From a bacterium M00.F.Ca.ET.205.01.1.1 (GTDB taxonomy: Bacteria > Pseudomonadota > Alphaproteobacteria > Rhizobiales > Rhizobiaceae), in contig SRUQ01000002.1 of NCBI GenBank assembly GCA_004791255.1, forward strand, positions 713,050 through 777,049: a stretch of DNA of 64,000 nt. The letters are read 5' to 3'. The first letter of the stretch is position 1; each line of letters opens with the position of its first letter. Made by a program: the position numbers and the translations under genes. This document shows, piece by piece, positions 9,523 to 18,702 of this stretch. The notes beneath the pieces were generated by a model, which did no database searches, was not told the DNA's origin, and saw only the letters and a program-made list of their open reading frames with translations.

Positions 9523-10975
9523 GGGCGTGGCTTTCACGAAGTCCTGCGTTGGAAATGCGCACAAACGTGGCACGTTCCCGGAAATCGGCAAGATCGCGGC
9601 CACCGACATAACCCATAGCGGCTTTCAGGCCGCCTGCAAGCTGGTGCAGCACGCCAGACACAGGTCCTTTGTAGGGGACCTGGCCTTCAATGCCTTCCGG
9701 CACCAGTTTCAGCGTGTCGCGCACCTCGGCCTGGAAGTAGCGATCGGCCGAGCCGCGCGCCATGGCGCCGACCGAGCCCATGCCCCGATAGGCCTTGAAG
9801 GAGCGGCCCTGGTGCAGATAGACCTCGCCCGGGCTTTCATCGGTTCCGGCAAGCAGCGAACCGATCATGGCGGCACTGGCGCCGGCGGCCAGCGCCTTGG
9901 CCAGATCGCCGGAATATTTGATGCCGCCATCGGCGATCACCGAAGCGCCGGTTTTGTGGGCGGTCTCGACCGCCGACATGATGGCCGAAAGCTGCGGCAC
10001 GCCGACACCAGCCACGATTCGCGTCGTGCAGATGGAACCCGGGCCAATGCCGACCTTGACCGCATCGGCGCCGGCATCTATCAGCGCCCGCGTGCCTTCG
10101 GCAGTGGCGACATTGCCAGCCAGGATGCGCACCGAGTTGGAAAGTTTCTTCGCCCGCGTCACCGCGTCCAGCACGCGCTGCGAGTGGCCATGCGCGGTGT
10201 CGATGACCAGAAGATCGACGCCGGCATCGATCAGCCGTTCGGCGCGCTCGAAACCGTCATCGCCGACACTGGTGGCGGCGGCCGCGCGCAGGCGGCCCTG
10301 CGCGTCCTTGGTGGCGTGCGGGTTGAGCTGCGACTTCTCGATGTCCTTGACCGTGATCAGCCCGACGCAATTGCCCTGCTTGTCGACGACGACAAGCTTT
10401 TCGATGCGGTGCTGGTGCAGAAGCCGCTTGGCTTCCTCCTGGTCGACATTCTCCTTGACCGTGATCAAGTTCTCACGGGTCATCAATTCGTAGACCTTCT
10501 GCGCCGGATCGGAGGCAAAGCGCACGTCGCGGTTGGTCAGGATGCCGACAAGCCGGCCGACCTTGTGGCCGCCGGCGCCGCCATTCTCGACCACTGGAAT
10601 GCCCGAAATGCCATTGGTGCGCATCAGCGACAGCGCGTCGGCGAGCGTGGCGTCGGGGCCGATGGTGACCGGATTGACCACCATGCCGGATTCGAATTTC
10701 TTGACCTGCCGCACCTGCTCGGCCTGCTCGGCCGGCGAGAAATTGCGGTGGATGACGCCAATGCCGCCGGCCTGCGCCATGGCGATGGCGAGTCTGGCCT
10801 CGGTCACGGTGTCCATCGCCGCCGACAGGATCGGCACGTTAAGGTCGATGTCGCCGGCGATCCTGGTGCGGATGTCGGTCTGGCCGGGCATGACTTCGGA
10901 ATGACCGGGCTGCAGCAGCACGTCGTCAAAGGTCAGCGCCAGTGCGCCGGTGGATGTTTCGATGATCTTTGCCAT
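9473..10975 (-). CDS. guaB: Inosine-5'-monophosphate dehydrogenase
   Basis: Oxidises IMP to XMP with NAD+, the committed step of GMP synthesis. The 500-residue protein has the normal layout: a TIM-barrel start ([18 protein letters not shown]), an inserted CBS pair at about 95-210 ([37 protein letters not shown]), the phosphate loop and catalytic Cys in [17 protein letters not shown] near residue 314, and the mobile flap [10 protein letters not shown]. The ATG at 10975 ([15 protein letters not shown]) matches the family N-terminus. Its stop at 9473 lies inside the next minus-strand gene. Confidence 0.97.
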   Translation of the reverse strand: MAKIIETSTGALALTFDDVLLQPGHSEVMPGQTDIRTRIAGDIDLNVPILSAAMDTVTEARLAIAMAQAGGIGVIHRNFSPAEQAEQVRQVKKFESGMVVNPVTIGPDATLADALSLMRTNGISGIPVVENGGAGGHKVGRLVGILTNRDVRFASDPAQKVYELMTRENLITVKENVDQEEAKRLLHQHRIEKLVVVDKQGNCVGLITVKDIEKSQLNPHATKDAQGRLRAAAATSVGDDGFERAERLIDAGVDLLVIDTAHGHSQRVLDAVTRAKKLSNSVRILAGNVATAEGTRALIDAGADAVKVGIGPGSICTTRIVAGVGVPQLSAIMSAVETAHKTGASVIADGGIKYSGDLAKALAAGASAAMIGSLLAGTDESPGEVYLHQGRSFKAYRGMGSVGAMARGSADRYFQAEVRDTLKLVPEGIEGQVPYKGPVSGVLHQLAGGLKAAMGYVGGRDLADFRERATFVRISNAGLRESHAHDVTITRESPNYPGGA

Positions 10976-11246
10976 GGCCAGCCCTTCAGAATGCGGAAAA
11001 AGCGCTGGACCGGAATGGACAGCGCCGACTCTCATCTTCCCTTTCAGGATTGGCGCTGGCTGGTAACACGTCGCGATGACGTTGAAAAGACGATGATTGC
11101 ATGTCACCGCAAAGTGTTGGGGTTGCCTCGATAGCCGCTACCAAGGATTGCGGTCGCACAAACGTGACAGCAAATTAATGCGACATCTGCCCAAAGGCAT
11201 GATAACCGCCCGTTGTATCGGCTTGCCCCCAGCCGGGACGTAACTT

Positions 11247-12689
11247 TTGACCAAGTCGGGCACGCTCGTGAATCGCACCATTCCGCTCATCCTGGCGGTC
11301 GCACTTTTCATGGAAAACATGGACTCGACCGTCATTGCGACGTCGCTGCCGGCGATCGCCGTCGACATCCATACCAGCCCGATCGCGCTCAAACTGGCTT
11401 TGACGGCCTATCTGGTGTCGCTGGCGATCTTCATTCCGATCAGCGGCTGGATGGCGGACCGCTTCGGCGCCAAGACTATCTTTCGCGCCGCGATCGCGGT
11501 GTTCATCGCCGGCTCGGTCGCTTGCGCCTTCTCCGGCTCGCTGCCGGCTTTCGTGGTGTCACGCTTCCTGCAAGGCATTGGCGGCGCGATGATGACGCCG
11601 GTCGGGCGCCTTGTGCTGGTGCGCGCCACGCCGAAGAGCGAACTCGTCGCCGCCATGTCCTGGCTGACGGTTCCAGCGCTGGTCGGGCCGCTGGTCGGCC
11701 CGCCGATCGGCGGTTTCATCACCACCTACTTCACCTGGCACTGGATTTTCCTGATCAACGTGCCGATCGGGCTGATCGGCATCTGGCTCGCCACGCGCTT
11801 CCTGCCGCGGACCGAACCGATGGAAACGCCTCCGCTCGATTTCATCGGCTTCGCGCTGAGCGGGCTCGCGGCATCCGGCGTGGTGTTCGGCCTGTCGGTG
11901 GTCAGCCTGCCCTATCTGCCGCCGGCGGCCGGTTTCATCAGCGTGGGTGTCGGACTGGTCTCGGGCGCGCTCTACCTGATGCATGCGCGGCGCGCCGAAA
12001 ATCCGCTGCTGGCGCTGGAACTGTTCCGCGATCAGGTGTTCCGCTCCTCCGTGCTCGGCGGCTCGCTGTTTCGCATCGGCATCGGTGCTGTGCCGTTCCT
12101 GCTGCCGCTGATGTTCCAGATCGGCTTCGGGCTGACACCCTTCCAGTCGGGCATGATCACCTTCGTCTCGGCGATCGGCGCCATCGGCATGAAATTCGTC
12201 ACGGCGCTGATCTTTCGCGTCGCCGGCTTCCGCCGCGTGCTGATCGTCGGCTCCCTGGTCGCCGCGGCATCGATCGCCATCTACGGCCTGTTCACGCCCG
12301 ACACGCCCTACCTCCTGATGCTCGCCGTGCTTCTGGTCGGCGGCTTCATCCGCTCGATGTTCTTCACCGGCGTCAACGCGCTTTCCTATGCCGAGGTTTC
12401 GGCCGAGGACACCAGCAAGGCGACGCCGATCACGGCGGTCTTCCAGCAACTGTCGATCGCGCTCGGCGTGGCGGTTGCCGGCGGCATACTGGAAGTGTCG
12501 ACCAGCGTTCACGGCGGGCCGCTGACGCTGGCCGATTTTCACACCGCGTTTTTCGTCGTCGCCGCGATCTCGGCCGTCGCATCGCTATCCTTCATGCGGC
12601 TGGCGCCCGATGCCGGCAATGCCGTGTCGGGCCATGGCCGGCTGACGACGCCAAAGGAGCTGGAACCGGTGGGTACGGCGGGGAAGTGA
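11247..12689 (+). CDS. MFS drug-export type transporter (DHA2-like)
   Basis: A 480-residue membrane protein of the EmrB/QacA class. Diagnostic parts are MENMDSTVIATSLPAIA in helix 1 (the D-x-T-I-V-N/A-V-A-L-P type motif), the loop GWMADRFGAKTIFR, and the antiporter motif C-like LVGPLVGPPIGGFITTYFTWHWIFLIN. This suggests proton-coupled efflux, but the substrate is unknown. The start taken is a TTG at 11247 with GGGACG upstream; an in-frame GTG at 11268 (VNRTIPLIL) is an alternative and would still keep all helices. The 3' end abuts the palindromic element at about 12.7 kb. Confidence 0.87.
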   Translation: MTKSGTLVNRTIPLILAVALFMENMDSTVIATSLPAIAVDIHTSPIALKLALTAYLVSLAIFIPISGWMADRFGAKTIFRAAIAVFIAGSVACAFSGSLPAFVVSRFLQGIGGAMMTPVGRLVLVRATPKSELVAAMSWLTVPALVGPLVGPPIGGFITTYFTWHWIFLINVPIGLIGIWLATRFLPRTEPMETPPLDFIGFALSGLAASGVVFGLSVVSLPYLPPAAGFISVGVGLVSGALYLMHARRAENPLLALELFRDQVFRSSVLGGSLFRIGIGAVPFLLPLMFQIGFGLTPFQSGMITFVSAIGAIGMKFVTALIFRVAGFRRVLIVGSLVAAASIAIYGLFTPDTPYLLMLAVLLVGGFIRSMFFTGVNALSYAEVSAEDTSKATPITAVFQQLSIALGVAVAGGILEVSTSVHGGPLTLADFHTAFFVVAAISAVASLSFMRLAPDAGNAVSGHGRLTTPKELEPVGTAGK

Positions 12690-12745
12690 GCCTTCTTTCC
12701 TTCCCCTCCTTGTGGCGGAAGGTGGATCGGCGCGCAGCGCCGAGG

Positions 12746-12805
12746 CGGATGAGGGGTGTTCCAACGGAGTGAGACGTCGGCGTTCCCTGGAACACCCCTC
12801 ATCCG
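12746..12805. repeat. Palindromic intergenic element, 18-bp perfect arms
   Basis: Perfect inverted arms CGGATGAGGGGTGTTCCA (12746-12763) and its complement (12788-12805) are spaced by 24 bases. They form the core of a larger palindromic mosaic running from roughly 12695 to 12890, between the MFS gene and rlmE. The stop codon of rlmE falls inside the right arm. A related element lies at 13649-13769. Confidence 0.85.
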
Positions 12806-13581
12806 TCGCCTTCGGCGACACCACCCGGGGACGAGCCACTCGTCTCGTCCCGTCCTCCGGACCCCGCAAGGGGAGAAGGAAGAACTCGCCCTCTGAAGTC
12901 TTTCGCCAGCAAATAAAGCTCCACCGACTCGTCGCGAGACGCCGGCGGCTTGACGTGGTGCACCGAGCGGAAATTCTTCTTGAGCATCGACAGCAGCTCG
13001 TTTTCGGCGCCGCCCTGGAAGGTTTTGGCGAGGAAATGCCCGCCGGGCTTCAGCACCGAAATTGCGAAGTCGGCGGCCACCTCGCACAGATGCATGGTGC
13101 GGATGTGGTCGGTGCGGCGGTGGCCCGTGGTGGGCGCCGCCATGTCGGACAGCACGACGTCGGGATCGCCACCCAGCGCCTCGGAGAGCTTTTGCGGTGC
13201 TGCCGGATCGAGGAAGTCCAGCAGCAGAACCGGCGCGCCCGGCACGGCATCCATTTCGAGGTAATCGATGCCGACGACATGCGGATTGTCCGCCGTCGAT
13301 TTCGTGCGGGCGGCTGCAACCTGGCACCAGCCGCCGGGCGCGGCGCCGAGATCGATCACCTTCATTCCAGGCTTCAGCAGATGGTGCTTGTCATCGATCT
13401 CGATCAGCTTGTAGGCGGCGCGGGAGCGGTAGCCATCCGCCTTGGAGCGCTGCACGTAGGGATCGTTGATGTGGCGCTGCAGCCAGCGGCGCGACGATTC
13501 CTTGAGCCCGCTCTTCTTCTTGATCCGCGTCTTCAGCACGCGGATGCCGGCAGACCCTGGTTTTTCCGGTTTCTTGGTCAT
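12799..13581 (-). CDS. rlmE: 23S rRNA (uridine-2'-O-)methyltransferase RlmE, repeat-extended C-terminus
   Basis: RlmE (RrmJ/FtsJ) methylates U2552 of 23S rRNA in the A-loop with SAM. The core is clear: [31 protein letters not shown], then SAM motif [30 protein letters not shown] with the catalytic Asp, and a lysine in FLAKTFQGG. The ATG at 13581 ([10 protein letters not shown]) is the natural start; frame stays open upstream only because of a repeat. The family fold ends at [11 protein letters not shown]. The last 27 or so codons (starting [11 protein letters not shown]) are translated from the palindromic element, so the native stop has been replaced. It lies directly downstream of ppx, a common rhizobial arrangement. 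Confidence 0.92.
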   Translation of the reverse strand: MTKKPEKPGSAGIRVLKTRIKKKSGLKESSRRWLQRHINDPYVQRSKADGYRSRAAYKLIEIDDKHHLLKPGMKVIDLGAAPGGWCQVAAARTKSTADNPHVVGIDYLEMDAVPGAPVLLLDFLDPAAPQKLSEALGGDPDVVLSDMAAPTTGHRRTDHIRTMHLCEVAADFAISVLKPGGHFLAKTFQGGAENELLSMLKKNFRSVHHVKPPASRDESVELYLLAKDFRGRVLPSPLAGSGGRDETSGSSPGGVAEGDG

Positions 13582-13648
13582 TTTCCGAGTTTTCTCGCTC
13601 GCCGGGTTGTGGCCATTTTTCGGCGGCTGCGCGTTTCGTGAACGGCTT

Positions 13649-13769
13649 CCCCCACTCCGTCCCGGCTTTGCAGCCCCACCTCTACCCCGCCGATCGGGGA
13701 GTCCGAAGGACGGGCGAGACCCGCGGCTCGCCCCGGCAAGGTGTCGAGCGAAGCTCGACGGAGTGGGGG
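13649..13769. repeat. Palindromic element between rlmE and ppx
   Basis: Outer perfect arms CCCCCACTCCGTC (13649-13661) and GACGGAGTGGGGG (13757-13769) enclose about 95 bases containing smaller palindromes. The right half resembles the reverse complement of the element at about 12.8 kb (shared order GTCCGnAGGACGGG, GGCTCG, CCCCGG, GGTGTCG, CGACGGA), so the two are diverged copies of one family in opposite orientation. It fills most of the 226-bp gap between rlmE and ppx. Confidence 0.75.
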
Positions 13770-13807
13770 TCGACTGCTCAGCAAAGCAACCCGGGCACTT
13801 TTCGAGA

Positions 13808-15166
13808 TCATGCCCTGCCACGCCCATCGTTGCGCCAGACGCCGTCATCGGTCATCAGCTCACTCAATATTCCCTCGCGCAGGCCACGGTCGGCGACGCG
13901 CAGCCGCTCCGACGGCCACACCGCGCGGATCGCTTCGAGGATAGCACAGCCGGCCAGCACCAGATCGGCGCGATCGGCGCCGATGCAAGGGTTGGCGCAG
14001 CGCTGCTGGAAATCCCAGCCGACCAGTTTTTCGACCATGCGGTCGACGCTGTCGCGGTCCATCCATAGCCCGTCGACCCGACGGCGGTCATAGCGTTCGA
14101 GGTCAAGATGAACGCCGGCCAGCGTCGTCACCGTGCCCGAAGTGCCCAGCAGATGGAAATTCGGGCTCGCCTTGAGGTGGCTCAGCCGGTCGCGGCCATC
14201 GAATCTGGCCAGGCGCCCGGCGACGTCGTCGACCATGGCGCCGAAAATTTCGCGCGTCACCGTGCGGCCGCCGAAACGTTCGGCGAGCGAGACGACGCCG
14301 ACCGGAAGCGACGTCCACGATACGATATGATTGGCGAGCCGCGGCGAGCGGCGGCCGGTGAGATCGATCAGCGCGATCTCGGAGGAGCCGCCGCCGATAT
14401 CGAACAGCACGACGCCTTGCGTGTCGCGCTCGACGAGCGAGCCGCAGCCGGACACCGCCAGCCGCGCCTCGGTCTGGCGGTCGATGATCTCGAGCTTCAG
14501 ACCCGCCTCGCGTTCGACCCGTTCCAGGAACTCGACGCCGTTCGCCGCCGAGCGGCAGGCCTCGGTGGCGATCAATCGCGCCTTCCTGATCTTGCGGCTG
14601 CGCAGTTTGTCGCCGCAGATCTTCAGCGCCTCGACGGCGCGGTCCATGGCCGGCTGCCCGAGCCGGCCGCTGGCGGTAAGCCCCTCGCCCAGCCGCACGA
14701 TGCGCGAAAAGGCATCGATGACGCGGAACTGGCCATGACGTGTCGGCACGGCGACGAGCAGCCGGCAATTGTTGGTGCCGAGGTCGAGTGCCGCAAACAC
14801 CGGAAGCTCGTGCACTGGCGGCCTGCGAACACCCGGCTCAGGGCGTGGCGCCGGAGCAGCGGGCGGAACAACCATAGCCGCGGGTTGGCTTGGCTGCGCC
14901 GCGGGGGCAGCGCCTTTGCCCGGCGCCGGCGGCCTGTTGTCCTGGGGATGCGCTTCGTCACGCGCAAAAACCTTGCGACCGCGCCTTCGCTTGCGCCGCT
15001 TCTTGGGCTTGCCTTTCTGGTTATGGCTCGCGTCGCCCGCCTGCCCGTTGGCGGAGCGTGGCTCCGACGGGCGGCGTTGCTGCCAGCTCCCCGAGCCCGA
15101 CGGCCCTGGGGAAGCGCTGAACGCGCCCACCTCCGGCGCGCCAGCGCCGGTGTCGCGGTCTTCCAC
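13808..15166 (-). CDS. ppx: Exopolyphosphatase / pppGpp phosphohydrolase family (Ppx/GppA)
   Basis: A sugar-kinase/Hsp70-fold phosphatase acting on polyphosphate or pppGpp. Family motifs are [16 protein letters not shown] (phosphate 1), [14 protein letters not shown] (phosphate 2) and [13 protein letters not shown]. The first 120 or so residues are a disordered, basic and proline/alanine-rich extension ([16 protein letters not shown], then [11 protein letters not shown]), an extra beyond the usual core. The start is set at the GTG at 15166 because GGAAGGA lies seven bases upstream; another in-frame GTG at 15184 is possible. rlmE follows on the same strand. Confidence 0.88.
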   Translation of the reverse strand: MEDRDTGAGAPEVGAFSASPGPSGSGSWQQRRPSEPRSANGQAGDASHNQKGKPKKRRKRRRGRKVFARDEAHPQDNRPPAPGKGAAPAAQPSQPAAMVVPPAAPAPRPEPGVRRPPVHELPVFAALDLGTNNCRLLVAVPTRHGQFRVIDAFSRIVRLGEGLTASGRLGQPAMDRAVEALKICGDKLRSRKIRKARLIATEACRSAANGVEFLERVEREAGLKLEIIDRQTEARLAVSGCGSLVERDTQGVVLFDIGGGSSEIALIDLTGRRSPRLANHIVSWTSLPVGVVSLAERFGGRTVTREIFGAMVDDVAGRLARFDGRDRLSHLKASPNFHLLGTSGTVTTLAGVHLDLERYDRRRVDGLWMDRDSVDRMVEKLVGWDFQQRCANPCIGADRADLVLAGCAILEAIRAVWPSERLRVADRGLREGILSELMTDDGVWRNDGRGRA

Positions 15167-15495
15167 TGTCGTTCCTTCCAGCACCGCGCGAACCGATGAC
15201 GGACGCAGCAGGCGCTTCAGTGTTTTAAGTTGCCGCCAGACTAACAGTGCCGCGCCCGATCACCAAGAGCGCGAGGCGCGAATTTTGCCGGCTGGGCAGG
15301 CGAAACCGCCTCGATGGCCGCGCTGCGTAATCTATAGGCAAGCCTGGATTGCTAGCGCTGCGGCATGGAAGATCAGGTTTCGAAGCCGATGTCGCCACCG
15401 CTTGCCCTGCCTTTCGGCCGCGCTCACGATGACGCCGCATCAGGCGCGACAAGTGTTCCCGGTTGAATAGCCGGCTTCAATGAGGCATTTCTGAA
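15167..15495. other. Intergenic region between ppx and the YbhN-like gene
   Basis: This 329-bp divergent gap should hold promoters for ppx and for the gene at 15496. A 33-codon open frame starts at 15365 but has no ribosome binding site or recognisable product. I see no clear operator or RNA gene. Confidence 0.45.
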
Positions 15496-16509
15496 ATGAA
15501 CGGAGCAATCCGGAGCGACGGGCCTACCATCACCAACAGAAAAGGACGCGGACGGGCAACGCATGGCGGTCGGGCAATGAACTGGAGACGCTATTTCTGG
15601 CCGGTCGTCGGCATCGCGGCGGTGATTTTCTCGCTGCTGCTTCTCTGGCACGAATTGCGCGGCATTTCGATCGATGATGTCTGGGGCGGCCTCGCCGCCA
15701 TTCCAACCCGCGGCTGGATCCTGGCGGGCTTGAGTTCAGTCATCGCCTATGCCGCGCTCGCCGGTTACGACCACATCGCGCTGTTGCATATCGGCAAAAA
15801 AGTGTCGTGGCTGTTCGTCACTTTGTGCTCCTTCACCACCTACGCGCTGTCGCACAACATCGGCGGCTCGGTCTTCTCCGGCGCCGTGATCCGCTACCGC
15901 GCCTATGGCACGAGAGGCCTGACCGGCCAGGATGTCGGCGTGCTGGTAGCGATCTGCTGGATCACTTTTGTCTTGTCGACGATCCTGGCGGGCGGCCTCG
16001 TGCTGGTTTTCGAGCCGCAGATTCTCGACCGGTTTTCCGGCATTGCCCATCACGGCCTGTTCGAGGCGGCCGGCATCGCGATGCTGATCCTTGTGGCCGC
16101 CTATATATTCGGCAGTTGGCTGCATCTGCGCCCGCTCAAGATCGCCAGCTTTCAGCTGCACTATCCGGCGCTGCCGATCGTGGCGCGGCAATTGCTGATC
16201 GGCCCGATCGAACTGCTGGCCGCGGCCGCGATTATCTTCTTCGCCCTGCCCGCGACCCACAATCCCGGCTATTTCGTCGTGCTGGGCGTGTTCCTCGTTT
16301 CCTTCGCGATCGCCCAGATCTCCCATGCACCCGGTGGACTCGGCGTGTTCGAAGTGGTGTTCCTCGCCGGGCTGTCAGATATGGATCCGGTTGGCGTGCT
16401 GGCGGCGCTGCTGGTGTTCCGGCTGTTTTACCTCATCATCCCGCTGATTCTCGGGCTGGGCGTGGTGCTGTTCTTCGAACGCTCGCAATTCGGCCGCAGC
16501 GGGAGCTGA
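15496..16509 (+). CDS. YbhN/UPF0104-type membrane protein (LPG flippase-synthase superfamily)
   Basis: An integral membrane protein of 337 residues (or 310 from the alternative start). About eight hydrophobic helices and the family signatures ALAGYDHIAL, SFTTYALSHNIGGSVFSGAVIRYR and QISHAPGGLGVFEVVF place it with the YbhN-like proteins related to the flippase half of MprF and to cardiolipin/hopanoid transporters. The substrate is unknown. GAGG lies ten bases before the ATG at 15496; the ATG at 15577 (MNWRRYFWPVVG) begins the conserved region and may be the real start. Confidence 0.82.
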   Translation: MNGAIRSDGPTITNRKGRGRATHGGRAMNWRRYFWPVVGIAAVIFSLLLLWHELRGISIDDVWGGLAAIPTRGWILAGLSSVIAYAALAGYDHIALLHIGKKVSWLFVTLCSFTTYALSHNIGGSVFSGAVIRYRAYGTRGLTGQDVGVLVAICWITFVLSTILAGGLVLVFEPQILDRFSGIAHHGLFEAAGIAMLILVAAYIFGSWLHLRPLKIASFQLHYPALPIVARQLLIGPIELLAAAAIIFFALPATHNPGYFVVLGVFLVSFAIAQISHAPGGLGVFEVVFLAGLSDMDPVGVLAALLVFRLFYLIIPLILGLGVVLFFERSQFGRSGS

Positions 16510-16518
16510 GGCGCAGGA

Positions 16519-17217
16519 TCAGATGCGCGTGAACCGCCTATGTGCCTCGCAATGATCTCCGAGCTTGGGGCATTCGGATAGTTGCTGGTGTGTGCGCTTT
16601 AATCCGGTGCCACTTCGCCAGCCAGCCAGTTCAGGCAGGTCGTCAAGCCAACTCTTCTCTGGCATCAAGGTTTCGCCAGCTTGCGGCACAGCCTCGGTGG
16701 CATTCTGAATGAGCCAGTCCACCCACTTCCGATAGACAGCCGGGTCCAGTTGGGGCGGGAGCACCTTGGCCTTGGCCAGCATGCGTTTGCGGAAACTAAC
16801 TTGCCTGCGGAGTTTGGTCGTCGTGAACTTGATTGCCTTGCCTTGGTATTCAACCGTCCAACGTCCATCCCCGTGGCTGGCGAGCCCGTCGATGGCGAAA
16901 CCCGCATCAACCGGTCTGTCCCGCCAGGGAAGCTCGATGGCATTCCTCCTCAGATCGAGTGCCCATCGCCTGTAGCTGGCCCCCGTGCGCTGGGGCGGCA
17001 GCACACCTGCCTGTTCGAGCATCTTCCTGCGGAAGGTGGGCTGCTTCTTGAGCTGGCCGGTCGTCAACTCGATGCGATGCCCGCGAAATTCGACGTGCCA
17101 CCGGATCCGCCCATTGCCGAAATACTTCACCAGCCTGTCGATGAGGAACTCGTCATCGGAAAGCATCACGCATCCCTGCTTGATGCTTTCGAGAATGTAC
17201 TGGCTATCGGTGGGCAT
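16519..17217 (-). CDS. Orphan protein with two copies of one domain
   Basis: A 232-residue soluble, basic protein that I do not recognise. It contains two copies of a unit of about 60 residues: one near residues 37-97 (GRIRWHVEFRGHRIELTT, then KKQPTFRRKMLEQAGVLPPQ, then SYRRWALDLRRNA) and one near 118-173 (GRWTVEYQGKAIKFTT, RRQVSFRKRMLAKAKVLPPQ, VYRKWVDWLIQNA). Each unit pairs a short beta hairpin with basic helices, as in some nucleic-acid-binding regulators of integrated elements. The ATG at 17217 has CGAGG nine bases upstream. The gene lies directly 3' of tRNA-Gln on the same strand, a frequent integration site, so it may be a leftover of a mobile element; no integrase or direct-repeat att site is visible. 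Confidence 0.65.
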   Translation of the reverse strand: MPTDSQYILESIKQGCVMLSDDEFLIDRLVKYFGNGRIRWHVEFRGHRIELTTGQLKKQPTFRRKMLEQAGVLPPQRTGASYRRWALDLRRNAIELPWRDRPVDAGFAIDGLASHGDGRWTVEYQGKAIKFTTTKLRRQVSFRKRMLAKAKVLPPQLDPAVYRKWVDWLIQNATEAVPQAGETLMPEKSWLDDLPELAGWRSGTGLKRTHQQLSECPKLGDHCEAHRRFTRI

Positions 17218-17366
17218 TACGCAGCCTCGTGCAGGAATCTTCACCAAGCTTAGCCAGTGGCACGCACCAGCGGCCACCAATCATTTTTGCTCCGGCAATC
17301 TCGCCGACAGGCGCCGCAATCCCGCGTTCCGGATGCCGCACCTTCGAAGCTCCTCAAGGATGAAAC

Positions 17367-17440
17367 TGGCTGGGGAACCTGGATTCGAACCAGGACTAAC
17401 GGAGTCAGAGTCCGTGGGTCTACCGTTAACCTATTCCCCA
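17367..17440 (-). tRNA. tRNA-Gln (anticodon CUG)
   Basis: The minus strand folds as a complete 74-nt cloverleaf. The acceptor stem TGGGGAA pairs with TTCCCCA, the anticodon arm ACGGA-CTCTGAC-TCCGT gives anticodon CTG (reads CAG), and the T arm contains GGTTCGAATCC. The discriminator G and CCA are encoded. The D arm contains GGTTAACGG. Confidence 0.95.
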
Positions 17441-17700
17441 GCAGGCGCGGTCGGGTGAACAATCGCGCGGGCGAGCGGGCAAGCCGCTGTGAGCGCTGCC
17501 TTGTAGCCGCCAGTGGAAAATAGTCAAGCCCGCTCTGTGGTTCAATCGCTACGAATCTATTCGCGGCGACGTCCCCATGTTCCGCTAAAGCACGTCGCGT
17601 CGAAGCGGATTCATGGGACGCGCTTCAGGTCTTTGTTTTCATGCATGTCGTCGTCCCAAACCGAGGTCCATTTTTGGGCGACCTGCATCAGCCCCAGCTA

Positions 17701-18702
17701 TCACGAAGACGCTTGAGCAGCGTTCGGCTTCGCTTTCTTTGGCGGCCTTCCCGGCGGGCTGGCTGATGCCTCCGTCTTGGGAAGCACGGGCTCGTCGCCC
17801 TCGATGACCAAGCGAGCGCGGCTCACCACCTTGTCGGCGTTGGCCAGGGCGACATAGACATCGGTGATCAGGTTCGGAAGTGCGGCCGCATCGATCGAGT
17901 TTGCTTCCACATAGGCTGCAATGATGTCCGTGGTCATCGAAAGGATGGTCATTCCCGGATTTTCGGACGAGACATTTCCGGGCGACGTGAGCGATTCAGC
18001 CAATGCTGCGTGATGCGCGATATTGTCCAAGCCGTTTTCCAGGCCTGTCGCCTGCAGGGGCACGGCTTCGGCCAGCGCCGTTCCATAGACGCCGTCAAAC
18101 GACAGCGCCCCCATCGTCGCCTCCAGGGAAAGCCCGCTTGCCGGCCTGAGCGCGGCGAGGAAACGATTGTGGTAGCCAGCGATCGCCTCGGCAACGCCGG
18201 GTTCGTAGCCGTTGATGATCCTGCGCGCGCCGATCGCATCATTGGTGTGGGCGTTGAAATAACGTGCCAGCGTGTGGGGACCGTGCGCGTCGCTTCGAAA
18301 CCAGCCCTGCACCATGCCGACGAACATGACTGCTGCGGCATAGTCGAGCCTTAGGGCGAGGTCCGGCGACTGGACCAGGTCAGCACCGACGTAATCGCCG
18401 GCCTTCTTGTAGTTGGCCTTGTGCGTAAGCTGAACGTAGCCTCGCCCGTAGTAGGGATAGTAGCTGAGATGCGTCTTTCGCCATTGTTCCGGAAGCCAGT
18501 AGGCCTCGCGTACGGGCACCATCTGTCTGGCGGTTTCGTGAAAAGTCGTGGCAAACATGTATCCGAGCCAGCGCTGGTCGGCGCCAGGCATACGGATTTC
18601 CCACTGATCCAGCACCGCCGACATTCCGTTGACTTGGTCCTGGTTGAGGCTGCCGAACAGGGACCGGATGCTGCTGAAGAAGAAAGGACGATCGAAACTC
18701 AT
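17701..18702 (-). CDS. GH19 lysozyme/chitinase-like protein fused to a MucR N-terminal-like domain
   Basis: The 333-residue product has two parts. Residues 1-185 are a glycoside hydrolase 19 domain of the phage-lysozyme type: FATTFHETARQM with a candidate catalytic Glu56, PVREAYWLPEQWRK (Glu66), and YYGRGYVQLTHKANYKKAG. Such enzymes cut chitin or peptidoglycan glycan strands. After a linker, residues 253-290 (ILSMTTDIIAAYVEAN, then LPNLITDVYVALANAD) closely match the oligomerising N-terminus of MucR/Ros regulators, but the zinc finger is absent; the tail is Pro/Lys-rich. No signal peptide is visible, so export would need a holin-like or other route. The start ATG at 18702 precedes the domain directly. 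Upstream DNA is AT-rich. Confidence 0.8.
   Translation of the reverse strand: MSFDRPFFFSSIRSLFGSLNQDQVNGMSAVLDQWEIRMPGADQRWLGYMFATTFHETARQMVPVREAYWLPEQWRKTHLSYYPYYGRGYVQLTHKANYKKAGDYVGADLVQSPDLALRLDYAAAVMFVGMVQGWFRSDAHGPHTLARYFNAHTNDAIGARRIINGYEPGVAEAIAGYHNRFLAALRPASGLSLEATMGALSFDGVYGTALAEAVPLQATGLENGLDNIAHHAALAESLTSPGNVSSENPGMTILSMTTDIIAAYVEANSIDAAALPNLITDVYVALANADKVVSRARLVIEGDEPVLPKTEASASPPGRPPKKAKPNAAQASS

Noticed and set aside
15365..15466. 33-codon open frame upstream of the YbhN-like gene
   Set aside because: No ribosome binding site and no recognisable product; length is expected by chance in GC-rich DNA.
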